From positions 310,900 to 374,899 of the forward strand of contig NW_022985216.1 of assembly GCF_010093535.1 (NCBI RefSeq): a stretch of 64,000 nt of DNA, written 5' to 3'. Every line of letters begins with the position of its first letter. Positions within the stretch are counted from its first letter, which is position 1. Source of the stretch: Lindgomyces ingoldianus. Lineage: Eukaryota > Ascomycota > Dothideomycetes > Pleosporales > Lindgomycetaceae. The position numbers and the translations under genes were made by a program. Shown here one piece after another: positions 22,760-34,045 of the stretch. The notes below the pieces were generated by a model. The model was not told the DNA's origin and made no database searches. It worked only from the letters and a program-made list of their open reading frames with translations.

Positions 22760-23900
22760 GACATAACAAAGGAACAGGTATACCTAAAAAAAAGCGCAAG
22801 AGTAAGACAGAAGAAAGACCTATTAGCTATAGTGCTTACAGCACTTAAAGAGACCTAAAACAAGATAGTAGCTATAATAAAGTAGATAGAAAGAGAACAC
22901 ATAACCTAGATTAAAATAACAAGGGCACTTACCTAAGAGGTGGAGGCACTAAAGACAGAGAACAAAGCAATAGTAGACAAAGTTAAGACCCTTCTAGCTA
23001 GATCTTATACGCTGCCTAGTAGATCGCCATCTTACGCTGCTGTGGCACAATTGCCCCTAAGCAGCTAGCCTAGTAACTTATAGACCCTTTCTACTAACAC
23101 AGCACCCTTAATAACAATAGACACATTCTACTACACAATTAATACATCTAGGATTAAGAAAGTAGACAAGGAGAAGGCAAAACTAGGCAAGATTAGACAA
23201 GCTATTAAAAAGAAAATGCAGACAAACTATAAGCACACAGAATAGTAATATATAGCAGTAGTTAGAGACCTAAGGAACACTAATTAAATTAGAGTTACAT
23301 GTAGGGACAAAAGTAAGCTCTAGGCAGTTAAAAAGGCAGCCTACAAGACAGCAGCTAGGGGAGTTAGGATACTGCGTGACTAGCTCTTCCTAATTAGGGT
23401 AGATAACACTAACTAGCTAGCAGTGCTGTTAGAGGAAGAACAAATCTAACTAAAAGCCCTAGAGGCCCTTAGAGCTAAAAATAGAGTGCAGGTAGCAAAA
23501 GTTAGCTAGCTAAGTAAAAAGGATTTAAGAAAAGCATATAAATTAATAGTAGTGTATGTTACTAAGAGCAGCAATGCAGCCTAGCTGCTATAAGAACAGT
23601 ACTTCTACATTAACAGAGAATCTGCATACACAAGACTGTTTAAACTGCAAAATAGACTATTATAGTGCTACTAATGCTAATAGCTAGGGCATAAGGCATT
23701 CACATGCACAAGGCAGCAGGTTTGTGCTAGGTGCGCTAGCAAAAAACACTACTACAGTAAATACTAAGTAATAGTCCCTAAATGCGTACTTTATAAGAGC
23801 CTCTATAAATCTTTCTTTAAGAACTGTTAAGTGCTATACCTTAGTTAAAATGCCTAGAACGCTTAAGATATTCTAACTTAATATAAAAAAAAGACATAAG
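22760..23900 (+). pseudogene. LINE ORF1 (gag-like, CCHC zinc knuckle)
   Basis: The frame is readable through about a dozen TAG/TAA codons. Features are a basic N-terminal part, a stretch containing SYAAVAQLPP, and near 23,665-23,790 a cysteine-rich segment with a GHKAFTCT core followed by VCARCA and PKCV. This is the double knuckle typical of Tad/I-clade ORF1. Most stops fall where Gln or Trp would be expected. It cannot make a full protein. Confidence 0.65.
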
Positions 23901-23929
23901 GTACTGCACAGTGTAATAAATAACAAGTA

Positions 23930-26900
23930 ACTATAAAACTTTACTATATTAGCTATTTAAAAACCTTATGTATAAAGAAATAAAAAAGAGAGGATTATTA
24001 CAACACTAGCTAGACACACCTACTAGGCTAAATTTACGCTAACTGCATGTAGAGACAGGAGGTGGCCCTTCTAGAGTATGCTCTAGATACAGAAAGACAT
24101 TAAAGCTAAATAGCTACTAGTATAGTTGCTAGACCTTACAGCAGCAACACTATAACTACCTAGTTAAATAGTCCTAGTAGTGTTAGTCTATATTAAGATA
24201 AAAAATAAGTAAGCACTAAAAAAGATAATAAATTACATCTAGACTTTAATCTAAACTACACATAACTAAACTAGGACACAGGTAGACATAGTTTTAGCAG
24301 GTGATTTTAACTAACATAACTAATTATAAGGAAAAGATAATGTGTTAAACACTTACTAAGGTAAAGTAAACTCTATTATACACCTTATAGTAGACTATTT
24401 ACTCTACAGCTTACTTCTTAGGGGCATAAAAACATAGCAGCAAGGAATAAGTAAAAGCACTATTAATTTAATGCTAACTTTAGATAACCTAGCAGCTATA
24501 GCACTATACTGTAAAGTCTATAAGACAGAACATAAGTTAGATTATAAAGTAATTAAAATAACTTTTAATATAAACACTCTAGAACAGTAAGCAGAAGTAA
24601 GACTATTATTTAAAAATGCACTATAAAAAGTAATATAAATAAGAGTTAAAAAGACACTTAAAGCTAAACTAATAGAGGGCAGTGTATAGTAGTAGACAGA
24701 TAGGCTAATAGAAGCAGTAATAAAGGTAGTCTATAAGCTAACCCTAAGAGCTAGGCCCTTACTGTATGCAAAAAAATAGTAGACTATAGACTTTACATAG
24801 TTGTAAAGAGTATATACACACTAGAAAAATAAAGCAAAAGCAGAATAGTAGGCAAAAAAAATAAGTATAGAGATAGAATAATAAGTAAAGGTAGCAGTAA
24901 AAGAATTTTACAACGCAACATAGCAGCAGCGTAGAACCTACTAGAAGGACTTTTTAGTAAATAATGCTAACATTTAAAAGGCTATAAAATACCTTAAGCT
25001 AAATAGTGCTATAATGTTTAATAAAATACTCTTTCTAAAAAAAACTAATAGATTAAGCATAAAAGAAAATCTAAAGATAGTAAATAAGTTGCTATAGTTA
25101 TTCTTTTTACTACTTTTAGACACTATTAAGAATAAAGGTAAACGCTAGTAATGTAGCCTAGTTAGCATGCCTAACCTAACTATAAATAAAATAGAATGCT
25201 GTCTGTTTACAGCTAAGCTGTAGAAGGCACTAGGCAATAATAAGCTTCTAGTTATAGTATAGAGGCAGCTATAGCTAGTTGTAAAAGAGAGAATCCTACT
25301 TTTATTTTAAACATTACTAGAAGAGGGGGTTATCCTAGTATAGTAGAGAAACGCTTAGATTATCCTGCTTAAAAAGCTAAAAAAAAAGGCAACTATAAAG
25401 TAGCAAAGTTATAAAGACTTATCTTTTTACTATTAACTCTTAGTAAGATTCTTAAAGCTGTTATAGTAAAAAAAATTTTATATATAATAAAAACATATAG
25501 GTTACTTTCTATAAACTACTTTAGTAAAAGAAAATAGTAATTAGTAAAATAAGTGCTATTAATGTTGTAAAAATACATCTACAACACATAAAAATCTAAG
25601 AAAGTGCTAAGTCTAGTAAGCTTTAACATAAAAAGAGCATATAATAAAGTATGTAAAGACAGGCTAACCTAGAGGCTCTGTGCTAGAGGGATACTACTAG
25701 GCCTAGTATAATAGATAGACGCCTTTTGCTCTAATTATACAGCAACTATTATAGTTAACAGCTACACGTCTAAGAAGAAACTGCTGCCCTAGGCAGAGCT
25801 TTTATAAGGATTCTCTATTTTCTTTAATCTTGTTTTTTTTCTTTAACGCTAATCTAGTCTAACACTAGATTAATGCTTATAGCAGTTTATTTACCTTTAT
25901 AAATAACTATAATACTTAAGTAATAAAACCTTTAGCTAAAAAAAATTCTGTAAAACTCTAAAACATTATTAAAAAAGTAATAAAGTAAAAAAAAAAAAAG
26001 TAAAGTAACTTTTAAAAAAAACAAAACTACTTTAATACACTTTATAAAAAATAGAGGTAAAATAAGTGTAAAACTAGTAAGTGTTAAAAGATAGCTAGTT
26101 AAACTAATAATAAAAGCTAAGATTCTAGGCGTTATTATAGATGTAAGGCTAAGATATAAGCAGCATATAGTAAGGGCAGCAGCAAGGGGCCTAAGAGCAG
26201 CCCTAGCGCTAAGGCAGTTACAGATAGTCTCCTCTGCTACAGCCTAGCAGCTTTTTAAGTTAATAGTAGCACTAGTAGTAGACTACACATTAAGTGTATA
26301 AATGCACACTTACAGCATAATTTTAATAAAAGTAATAAATAGAATATAGAAAATAAAAGCTTAAGCTGTTATAAGCTACTTCTAGATAGTTACTGCAGCT
26401 ATAGCAAAGGCAGAAGTAAGTCTATAGACAGTGCATAAACGCTACATAGTAAGGGCTATTAAGATGTAGATTAATGTCTACATGCTGCTAAAAATAAACT
26501 CTATGTTAAAATTCTATATTATAGGCTTTTAACAGTTTTAATTACTACTATAAAAGATTACAGAATAGCTAGAAGAGCTTAATACTAACTAAATAGAAAT
26601 AATTAATCTACATAGTGTGTAGCTATAAAACTATTACATTTTAGTAATAATTAAACTAGACTAAGCAAAAGCTATAACACTAGCTAACTAGTGTAATAGT
26701 ATTAGAATTGCAATAAGCGCATTTGTCTAGCTTAGTATAGTAGGGATAGGAGAGGCGATAGACAACACACAGAGGGGAGCGCCTGCTTAAGCTGCTACCT
26801 TGTCCTTTACCTTAGAACCTAGGACAGAGCAAAACCCCTACACAGCAGAGCTAGCAGCAATGGCAGCAGCGCTAACCTCCCTTCTAACATGCTAGACAGC

Positions 26901-27860
26901 AGACTAGGTTATTATTCTCACTAGCAGCTAAGCAGCTATACAGGCAATACGCTAACTGTAGGATTAGTCTAGCTAAGCTAGCATTAAACAGATCTACAAC
27001 GCAACTTAGGCACTAAGGGAAAGGCAGTGCTCTGTATATATAGTATAGTGCCTAGCAGGAAGCAACAATTTAGTAAAGAAGGCTAAGAAAGTAGTAAGAA
27101 AAGCTATAGCAGACAGCAGCGTGCTAACTAGACCCTTTTACTAAGCAAGGTTAGCAGTAACTAGGACTATAGTAAGAAACTAGGGACAGAGAAAAGACTT
27201 ACTAACAGGAGTAAAGAGATACTTGTGTAAGATAGACATAGCTCTACTTAGGAAACACACTAAGAAGCTCTACAACGCTCTAACCTAGCAAAAAGCTGTT
27301 ACAGTTATGTTACAGCTATCTAACCCCTAAGTACCCTAAGGGCTTAGCACAGAGTATATAGGCTCCTCAGCCTCCGTACCTCTGCCTCTAACTCTAAGGT
27401 TTACTCTTGTTACCCTCTATCCTGCATTCCCTCTCTGTGACCTGTGTTTCCTGCTTAATACCTCTTACAGAAGCAAAGATACTAGCACAATTACAAACTA
27501 GGATAACACAGCTAAACACATACCTATACTAAATAGAAGCTGCAGACTTAAACATGTGCATATGTAGTTAGGCAGAAGAAACTATTTAGCACTTTCTCTT
27601 TTAATGCTAAAGATAGGACACACTCTAAATATAAATGCTTTAGCAAATAGAGACTAGAAGAGAAAACCTCCCCTTCTTTCTAGAGGGAAAAGCACTAGTA
27701 GACCTAGCAGAATAGTCGCTAGACATTAACATAGTAAAGATAATAGTTAGGTACGCAATAGCAACAGGCTGCCTAGAGCAAGAAAGAAATAGAAACCTAG
27801 AACTACAGAAACAATAGTAGAAAAGAGACGCTTAATACTAACTTTACATAACAGTAGGCT
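23930..27860 (+). pseudogene. LINE ORF2 (endonuclease / reverse transcriptase / RNase H)
   Basis: The upstream third (endonuclease) is too altered to show its active site. Reverse transcriptase is recognisable from about 25,600 (VSFNIKRAYNKV). The catalytic box near 25,896-25,907 reads FINN where FxDD is expected. RNase H is recognisable near 26,830 (NPYTAELAAM). A C-terminal Cys-Cys-His-Cys element (CICS..HFLF.C) lies near 27,560. The frame is crossed by many TAG/TAA codons and by the family S insertion. Non-functional. Confidence 0.65.
27297..27469 (+). repeat. Short LTR-type repeat, family S, copy 2, inserted in LINE ORF2
   Basis: 173 bp, from TGTTACAGTTATG to CCTCTTACA (TG..CA ends). Flanks are AAAGC (27292-27296) and GAAGC (27470-27474), a 5-bp duplication differing by one G-to-A. 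The LINE reading frame (QKA ... AKILAQL) continues across it. This supports insertion after the LINE arrived. Confidence 0.7.
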
Positions 27861-28049
27861 CTACTTTACTTGCTAACAAAAGAACTTTAAACACTTAAAA
27901 AAGAGACTTTAAAAACACTTACTATAAATTATAATTAGGGGGATATGTAACAACTACGCTAGATAGCAGAGCAGGAGGCATGTAAGGGCTACAAGGAGTT
28001 AAGCCATCACTAAGGAAGCGCTTAGGTAATAACACACTAGTGCCCTCTA

Positions 28050-28235
28050 GGCTAGAGCCGGGCGTAATAAAGACATCATCATCAATGGTAAGGCTTGTAC
28101 TGCGAACCAGCCACACTCGGATTAAGCCACAGAGTGTCCTACATTCGGGTCCACAGCAAGCCGAATCGGCCCTCCATTACAGTCATTCTAAAAAGTCTGT
28201 CCCATGGTCTAAGCGCTCGGCTGTGGTCCCCTAGA
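28050..28235. other. GC-normal patch inside AT-rich block 1
   Basis: About 190 bp with normal CA/TG content sit between the LINE 3' end and AT-rich DNA. The right part carries one arm of the 43-bp inverted repeat. It has a short ORF but no recognisable domain. It is probably non-repetitive or recently arrived DNA that escaped mutation. Confidence 0.5.
28177..28219 (+). repeat. 43-bp inverted repeat, left arm
   Basis: It matches the reverse complement of 31177-31219 at 39 of 43 positions, and the four differences are all transitions. The arms begin TTACAGTCATTC and contain AAAAAGTCTGTCCCATGG. Together they bracket 3.0 kb of AT-rich DNA. Confidence 0.8.
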
Positions 28236-31110
28236 CCTTGAAAAAATTTCCTCTATCTAATTTAGTAGTACAATTGTTTACCTGCTGTCTCTCTATTTAT
28301 AAACTATGCCTACTTAATTTAGTAAGGCTATTATTACTTATATATAAACCTGTCTTAATATTAAGATGTTAGTTTCTTAAATTGTAAAGGACCTAAGCAT
28401 ATCTTATAAGCCTGTTTACAGGATCTGTACTAGCTTAGATCTATAGGGCTGCCTGTATCCCCTGTTAACACTAAGACAGGGAAGACCTAGGGTAATATAT
28501 AAAGGCTAGCTCTAGGTAGGTAGCAACTATCTTAGTTCTTTTCTTAGTGTTGTGCTAATGCTTTTATAGAGCTTACTTACTTTTTTTTAAAGATTACTCT
28601 ACTGCTTATTTTAACAAAATGTAAGACTTTCTACTTAATAAGTACAACATAAAAGTGTTAGCTAGTATAATATATAATTAGCTATTAAACATGTAATAGT
28701 TTAAAAAGGTTATTTACTATTATTCTTTAAAGCATAGTTTAGAGCTAAGAGATGCCTAGCGTCTTTATTAGCAAGGCTAGCATATAGACTAAATTATATG
28801 CCTTAACAAATCTAGATATAACTCTTGTACTAGAGATAAAAAACATAGGTAGAGTTTTATTAGTAAAGACTATAAAGTTTACAGCTTAATTATCTACTTA
28901 TAAAGATAAAGTCCTCTTCTAGCTTATACTATAAATAGTTATATAACTTATATAATATTTTAAAGTAGTAGTATATTATAAATTTTTAAGAATTTTTTTA
29001 AGCATTAAGTGCTACCTCTTTATAGCCTATACCTAAGGTTAAGGTTAGTTATAGTACTTAATAACACAAGTATTTATTAATTAGACTATGTAAGGGACAT
29101 CTGCAACAGAGCTAGTGTAATACTAGCGTTTTTACCTCTATATTTACCTAATTTTAACTTAATTAAGTTGTTCTTTACTATATTAAAATTATAGCTTAAA
29201 AGAAACTATTAGTTAGTAGATAACTTTAATAACTATAAAAACTTTCTTAAGTATGCTATACAGTAGTGTTGCTACTAAAAATTTAAAGCAATATTTAAAG
29301 CTACTAGATATAAAGAATAAATAGTCTATATAATTACATCTTATTTAAGTCCTCTTTATTAAGCTTATTTTTATACTGCTTTTAGGCAGCCTTTAGTTTT
29401 TTTTTTTTTAAAAAAAAAACAGCTTTTTTTTTTAGCATAAAGAGAGTTTTTAGCTTAAAGTAGTTATATTTATTATAGTACTCCCTTTATTACTTTTTTA
29501 TTATTATGCTTAAGTTTTTAAGTGTATTAAAATTTTAGTTATTTTTTACTAATATATAACTTATCTGCTTAAGCACATCTACTATATAAGTAAAAGTTAA
29601 GGGCTAAGCTTTCTACTACTTAAAAAAGCGCTTAAGGATGTTAGTATAGTTATAATTAAGCATTTTAAAAGAACTTAAAAGCTGCCTAGCGTGTAAGGCA
29701 GGCTAAGAGAAGTAAAAAAGTTAAAAGGATGTTAGTAATAGTAGTAATAATTAACATATGCTACACAGTAGTTAAAGCGTCTCTAGCTTAATTAGCTAGG
29801 TAATTAGTAATAAAGCAACACTAGTAGATAGAAAAGGAAATTATACTTACTTTTTTTACTATTTTACTTTTAGTTTCTGCTTCTTTTACTTATAAAAGGA
29901 TATAATAAACTTATTTAGATAGTTTATTATAAGTTACTTTTAGTAAAGTAGCTTACATATTAGCTATTTATTATTATAAGTTGTTACTATTTAAAGAGTA
30001 GTGCATATTAACACAATTCTTATTACTCTACACCTAGTAGTAAGTCTTATTGCTCTTATTTTTATAAAAAGAATTATAATAAAGCTATCTATTAGTTAAA
30101 GTAATTTAATAAGTTATACTAATCTCCTGCTAGGCTAAATGCTTATTAAGGCTATTAAGCTAGTGTTAGGTAACATATAACATTAATTTTTTAGCTCTAG
30201 CTTAAGACAATAGTATTACTACAGTAATAAAAAGCTTTACTGCTTTAGTTATAACTATTTTAATATTTATAAACTACTTTTTTTTTATTTTATAGTAGAA
30301 ATAGTAGTTTTTAGAATAATTTTTTAACATTTTTACTAGAAACTTTATATTAGCTTTACTAAAAATTTTTATTACTACTATATTAGCAGTAGCTTTACTA
30401 CTATATATAGCTTTGCTAGTTACTATAGTTGCTTTACAAACACTAGGACTAGCTGCTTAGGTGTTCTAGAGTGTTCTTTTCTTCTACTATTAAAGCTGTA
30501 GCTAAAGAGTAGCAGTATTACTTTCTTTAGTAAAAAAATAATAGGCATAAAAGCTAGGTAACATCTCCTTAATACAGCCCCTTAGAATATACGCCTGCTA
30601 TTAAGCTGTATACTTTAGTACTAGTAGATCCCTAGCGTTTTTCTATACTTAGTTATCTATTAATAATAAACGTAACCTCTGTAACACCTCTATGTTATTA
30701 GGTTATTATACCTCTACTGTAACCTCTTTCTATATAACTTTTACTAATAGTATAATAAGATTATTTATAGCTAACTTAGCTAGCTTCTTATTTTTTAATT
30801 TAATAAAGTCCTTATTAACCTTAGCTAGCTGCAAAAAATAGATAAATTATAAAAGTTAAAAAGACTAAAAGGGCTAAGCTAATAAAAGAACCTCTTTAAA
30901 AGCAGCAGCAGCTATTAACTAAAAAGAAGAATGTTTTTAGACTAATTAGCTAGCAGCAGTAGTAAGGGAGTGTTTTTAACTATTATAAAAGGACTAGCTT
31001 ATTATAGTAGGCTGTTATTAATTACCTAATTAAGAAGGAGCTGCAGCATTAAAATTAAATAATAAAAGATTTTTTAGGCTTTTCTAGAGCTCTAGATGCG
31101 TGGTTAGGGG

Positions 31111-31497
31111 TCAGGGAAAGGCCTGCAGTACTAATTTGGGTGGGGGGGATTTTTCCGAGTCCCCTGAGCTCATAAGCGAGTGCTCAGGCCATGGGACAGA
31201 CTTTTTGGAATGACTGTAAAGCTGCTCGCCTAGAAAAGACCACCCCCGCGCCTCCGCCTCCGCCTCCGCCTCCCGAATCGTAGCCTCACTCAGCTCCTCT
31301 AACCTTCTCTCCGCCACAACCATATTCTCTGGCACGGTGTTGCCGATGATATCTCTCCCTCGCACCTTCGATAGGAGTATTATACCTTGAAGCGACGTGC
31401 TCCGCGACAGCTGCACGTATAAGCTATACGGGTAGCATTGGCTCGGGACCGCTTGCCCACAGACCTGCACCGTCCTCGTCCCACGCCGTTCCGCCAT
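31111..31497 (-). pseudogene. Pif1-family helicase C-terminal fragment
   Basis: A 128-codon ORF containing YVQLSRSTSLQGIILLSKVR, then NTVPENMVVAERRLEELS. This is the last helicase motif (VQLSR, motif VI) and tail of fungal Pif1-like helicases, a family present both as host genes and in Helitron RepHel proteins. Everything N-terminal (Walker A/B, motifs III-V) is missing, because the adjoining DNA at 31,500+ belongs to another gene. A (GCCTCC) run encodes EAEAEA. The tail runs into the 43-bp inverted repeat and is probably not original. It is best read as a truncated relic at the edge of the GC-normal island. Confidence 0.65.
31177..31219 (-). repeat. 43-bp inverted repeat, right arm
   Basis: Partner of 28177-28219. 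It lies within the 3' end of the Pif1-like fragment, so both arms translate to YSHSKKSVPW in the same sense. Confidence 0.8.
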
Positions 31498-31571
31498 TTG
31501 TCACGTGGGCGTGACGTGTGTTCAAGTCTTCTAGTTATCTCCCTGCCTCGTTTATAGTTCAGCGCCTCGGT

Positions 31572-32582
31572 ATGGCGCCAAAGAGGAAGTTCCCAGGAAT
31601 CGCAGCCGAGTGCAAGCGGGTATGGTCCGTAAAACAGCCGAGCTCGCAAGCTGGTTCCTACAAGCAACGGCAAGAAGCTCGAAAGCAACGGAAGAAATAC
31701 AAGCTTGAACGCATCAAGGGCTTCACGAAGGATGATCTTGACCATCGACGCGATATATATTACTGCATGAAGGATCATCCTGGAAGATATTGTCGCGAAT
31801 GCAACCCCCGTGCCGAGGATGGGGACGAGGAGGGCACAGAAGATTATAGCGACGAGAAAGCCGAACTATCTGAGTCTTGGAGTGATGGTACGGAATCTTC
31901 TGATGGTGGTCGTTCAGCCACATACTCCGAGCTCTTGGACGAGAGAGAGGAGGTGGCTGAAGCAACTAAGTACATCGAGGATAAGGTTGCGGTCGTAGAC
32001 GCGGTTGCCGCAAATTTGCAGGCGGCGATTGATAATTCAAAACCAGTAGCAATTCCTGTTGGCGACTTGCAGGGTGAATGGACACTATACAATTCAGACA
32101 TATGTCCAAAGACCTTGGGGCCAACTTGCGAGTATTATCGATTGTGGGTATCACCATCCGCTACTGAAGGGAATCTACTCGACCGAAGACAACTACCCCA
32201 AGAAGCATCCGAGCCATTCATCGATTGGATGATCAAAGAGACTGGTGGGGATATTAAACCATTTCTGCTCCCCCAGTACGTATCCCGCGAGCGCATCCCG
32301 ATCCTACTAGTACGACATGGCGAAGACGACGTTCCTGCGGATATCACATTCTTAGGCGACGACTGCCTGCGGCTGAGAGTCCCGAGATCAATCATCTTCC
32401 CGGCTGAATTTAGACGTACTGTTGGACATGAGCTAATGATTGAATTTGCCGGCATACGTTGGACGGAGGCTGATTTAGCAGTAAGAAAGGCACGACTTGA
32501 GGACGGCGAGAGACAGAGAAGGGCAAGGAGCCCAGGCACTCCAAGCATGGGAGCGCAGCTAGGGGGATATGCCGAATGGTAG
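31572..32582 (+). CDS. Hypothetical protein with Cys/His-containing N-terminal segment
   Basis: A single-exon ORF of 336 residues starting MAPKRKFPG; the open frame extends 18 codons upstream, but this ATG precedes the first basic, orderly segment. I do not recognise a named family. Visible features are a very basic N-terminus (KQRQEARKQRKKYKLERIKG), then YYCMKDHPGRYCRECNPR (a Cys/His cluster that could bind zinc), an acidic Ser/Glu/Asp stretch (about residues 75-115), and a mixed C-terminal domain ending in a basic tail. The ORF is intact, and base composition is normal and unlike the AT-rich flanks. It starts only about 75 bp from the Pif1 fragment, head to head. Function unknown. Confidence 0.6.
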   Translation: MAPKRKFPGIAAECKRVWSVKQPSSQAGSYKQRQEARKQRKKYKLERIKGFTKDDLDHRRDIYYCMKDHPGRYCRECNPRAEDGDEEGTEDYSDEKAELSESWSDGTESSDGGRSATYSELLDEREEVAEATKYIEDKVAVVDAVAANLQAAIDNSKPVAIPVGDLQGEWTLYNSDICPKTLGPTCEYYRLWVSPSATEGNLLDRRQLPQEASEPFIDWMIKETGGDIKPFLLPQYVSRERIPILLVRHGEDDVPADITFLGDDCLRLRVPRSIIFPAEFRRTVGHELMIEFAGIRWTEADLAVRKARLEDGERQRRARSPGTPSMGAQLGGYAEW

Positions 32583-32707
32583 CCTATCGCGATCCCACAC
32601 GATCTGACCAAAATCTTCCCGATTCGCGTCCTAGCACTTGTGACTTCGGCAAGGCTCTAGGTACAAGCCCCCCTGGTGTAGTAATCTAACGCTTGACCAT
32701 TACGCAG

Positions 32708-32953
32708 CCGGGCGCAGATCAAGAGGGCTATCAGCCTTTTGCTTGGAAGGAAGTCTATGCTGTAATGCAGTGCCCAGGTCCGCCCTGCAACAAAGACCCT
32801 TATTGCTGGCGTGATCCAGTTGGAAAGAAGCACTATAAGCTGCGAACGCAACACATGAAGGTTCTTGTACGGTTTTCTGAGCAGGGGAATACCTTGCAGA
32901 GCCAAGGTGATGTTCCAAAGCATATAAGGGAGCAGCTTCATGTTGAAGAATAA
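32708..32953 (+). CDS. Last exon of a hypothetical gene
   Basis: It follows a good intron end (branch CTAAC near 32,686, acceptor TTACGCAG at 32,707). The 81-residue exon contains QCPGPPCNKDPYCW followed by DPVGKKHYKLRTQHM and HIREQLHVEE before TAA. The Cys/His-rich first half and basic helix resemble a small conserved fungal protein type I have no function for. I could not fix the first exon: none of the upstream donors joins in a stop-free frame except ATG|GTAGCC at 32,577-32,579, which would give a one-codon first exon. An internal ATG at 32,765 is another possible start. Confidence 0.45.
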   Translation, partial: PGADQEGYQPFAWKEVYAVMQCPGPPCNKDPYCWRDPVGKKHYKLRTQHMKVLVRFSEQGNTLQSQGDVPKHIREQLHVEE

Positions 32954-33071
32954 GAACGGCTGGGGAAGCAGCCTCGGCAATTATCTAGCGCCCCCACTCC
33001 CTACCCCCCTATAAACATTAACAGACAAAATGAATAAGTAATTTACGCTGCTAAAAACTAATATACTGCTC

Positions 33072-34045
33072 CTACGCTGCCATAGCCAACGTAAATTCAT
33101 CACAATCGCCCAGAAATACATGGTCGATCTCGAAGTCATTCTTGATTTTTGGAGACTCCCTGTTGACCCACACTATCAGGCATTTTCTGTTGTCTGACTT
33201 AGCCTTTTCGTAGAGCTTCCCCACGAAGTTTCTCAAATCATCGATCGCTAACCTTGTTCCTGCAATGATGACGGCGTCCACGGGCCGATGCAGATCATCG
33301 TTAAAAGCCGCTACTATCTCTGGTTCCTCGGGGTTGCATTCTCCATAAAGCAGTACGTTTGATCGAAGGCTACCCGTAGAACGTCGTCGGTTTCCCTCTA
33401 GCTCTCGCTGCTTTTGCTCATCTTCACAAAGAGGGCAGCGGTCATTTATTAGATGAGAGAATGATTCTGCAGTAACACGAAAAGTATGCTGAGGACGAAT
33501 GCTGCATCTAAGTGTATCGACCCGACCGTGAAGCATTATCGTCCTCTGAGATAGCGAAGGAAGTCTGTCGCTGCGGCAGTCGATGTTTTGTGTATAATGC
33601 CGTCGTATCCGGCCACGCTGAGCCCATGCTTCCATGAGGCTGTCGAGTGATGTGGGGCCAGAGGTCGAAGCGGAGGTAAATATAGTCAACAGCTGGCTGT
33701 GCAACTGGGCAGCTCGTTCAAGGATACAGTATGCAGATGAGTGGAATAGGCTTTGGCTTGACAGCCCAGTCCCTGAAAAACTGCAGAAGTTATCCACTAT
33801 GATAGAATCAGGATACCACTCCAGTGAAAATGGTAGTTTCGAAACGTACCACCCGCATTGGTGGAAATTCCGGCTCCACTAATGATCACAATGTTTTCCT
33901 TCATGCTTAGATCTTTCTTCAGTCGCTCGATTCGTGATGAGCCCTTGATCAACGTATTTGAAATGTAGCTAGGACCATTCTTCCTGACCTTCCGGATGCA
34001 TGAACCTCTCCGTTTGCGGTAGCTTGAACTCGATTGCTTCGGCAT
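33072..34045 (-). CDS. Hst3/Hst4-like sirtuin, degenerate NAD motif
   Basis: Exons 34045-33850 and 33796-33072 (53-nt intron) give 306 residues. The family is NAD-dependent Sir2 deacetylases of the Hst3/Hst4 type, which act on histone H3 K56 in yeast. Conserved: VIISGAGISTNAG (52-65), TQNID (134-138), catalytic His in LHG (154-156), CPLC (186-189), VLLYGE and AGTRL (244-248). Degenerate: the segment after NAG reads VDNFCS where the family has a Pro-Asp-Phe-Arg motif, so the NAD-contacting Asp-Phe-Arg becomes Asn-Phe-Cys. The first zinc pair is C163..R166 (one Cys lost). The residue after QNID is Cys, not Gly. The frame is open throughout. It may be an inactive paralogue or an early pseudogene. 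An alternative acceptor at the downstream TTTTTCAG also keeps frame but still lacks Asp-Phe-Arg. Confidence 0.75.

Larger units (their letters stand above)
22380..28085 (+). mobile_element. Tad1-like LINE retrotransposon, degenerate
   Basis: A two-ORF non-LTR element. ORF1 carries a C-terminal zinc knuckle. ORF2 has reverse transcriptase, RNase H and a C-terminal Cys/His segment. It is interrupted by the 173-bp family S repeat at 27,297-27,469, which splits a frame that resumes on the other side. Both outer limits are approximate. The 5' limit was chosen at the end of the TGTAAC repeats. The 3' limit lies near a short CATCATCAT run at about 28,075. Confidence 0.75.
20970..31090. other. AT-rich block 1 (RIP-altered repeats)
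   Basis: The composition changes abruptly at a T18 run (20974-20991), 270 bp after the last gene. From here CTAG/TAG/TAA become very frequent, CAG and TGG are depleted, and no intact ORF of useful length exists. Recognisable parts are listed separately. The stretches 20,990-21,550 and 28,240-31,080 hold only AT-rich sequence in which I recognise no element. Confidence 0.85.
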
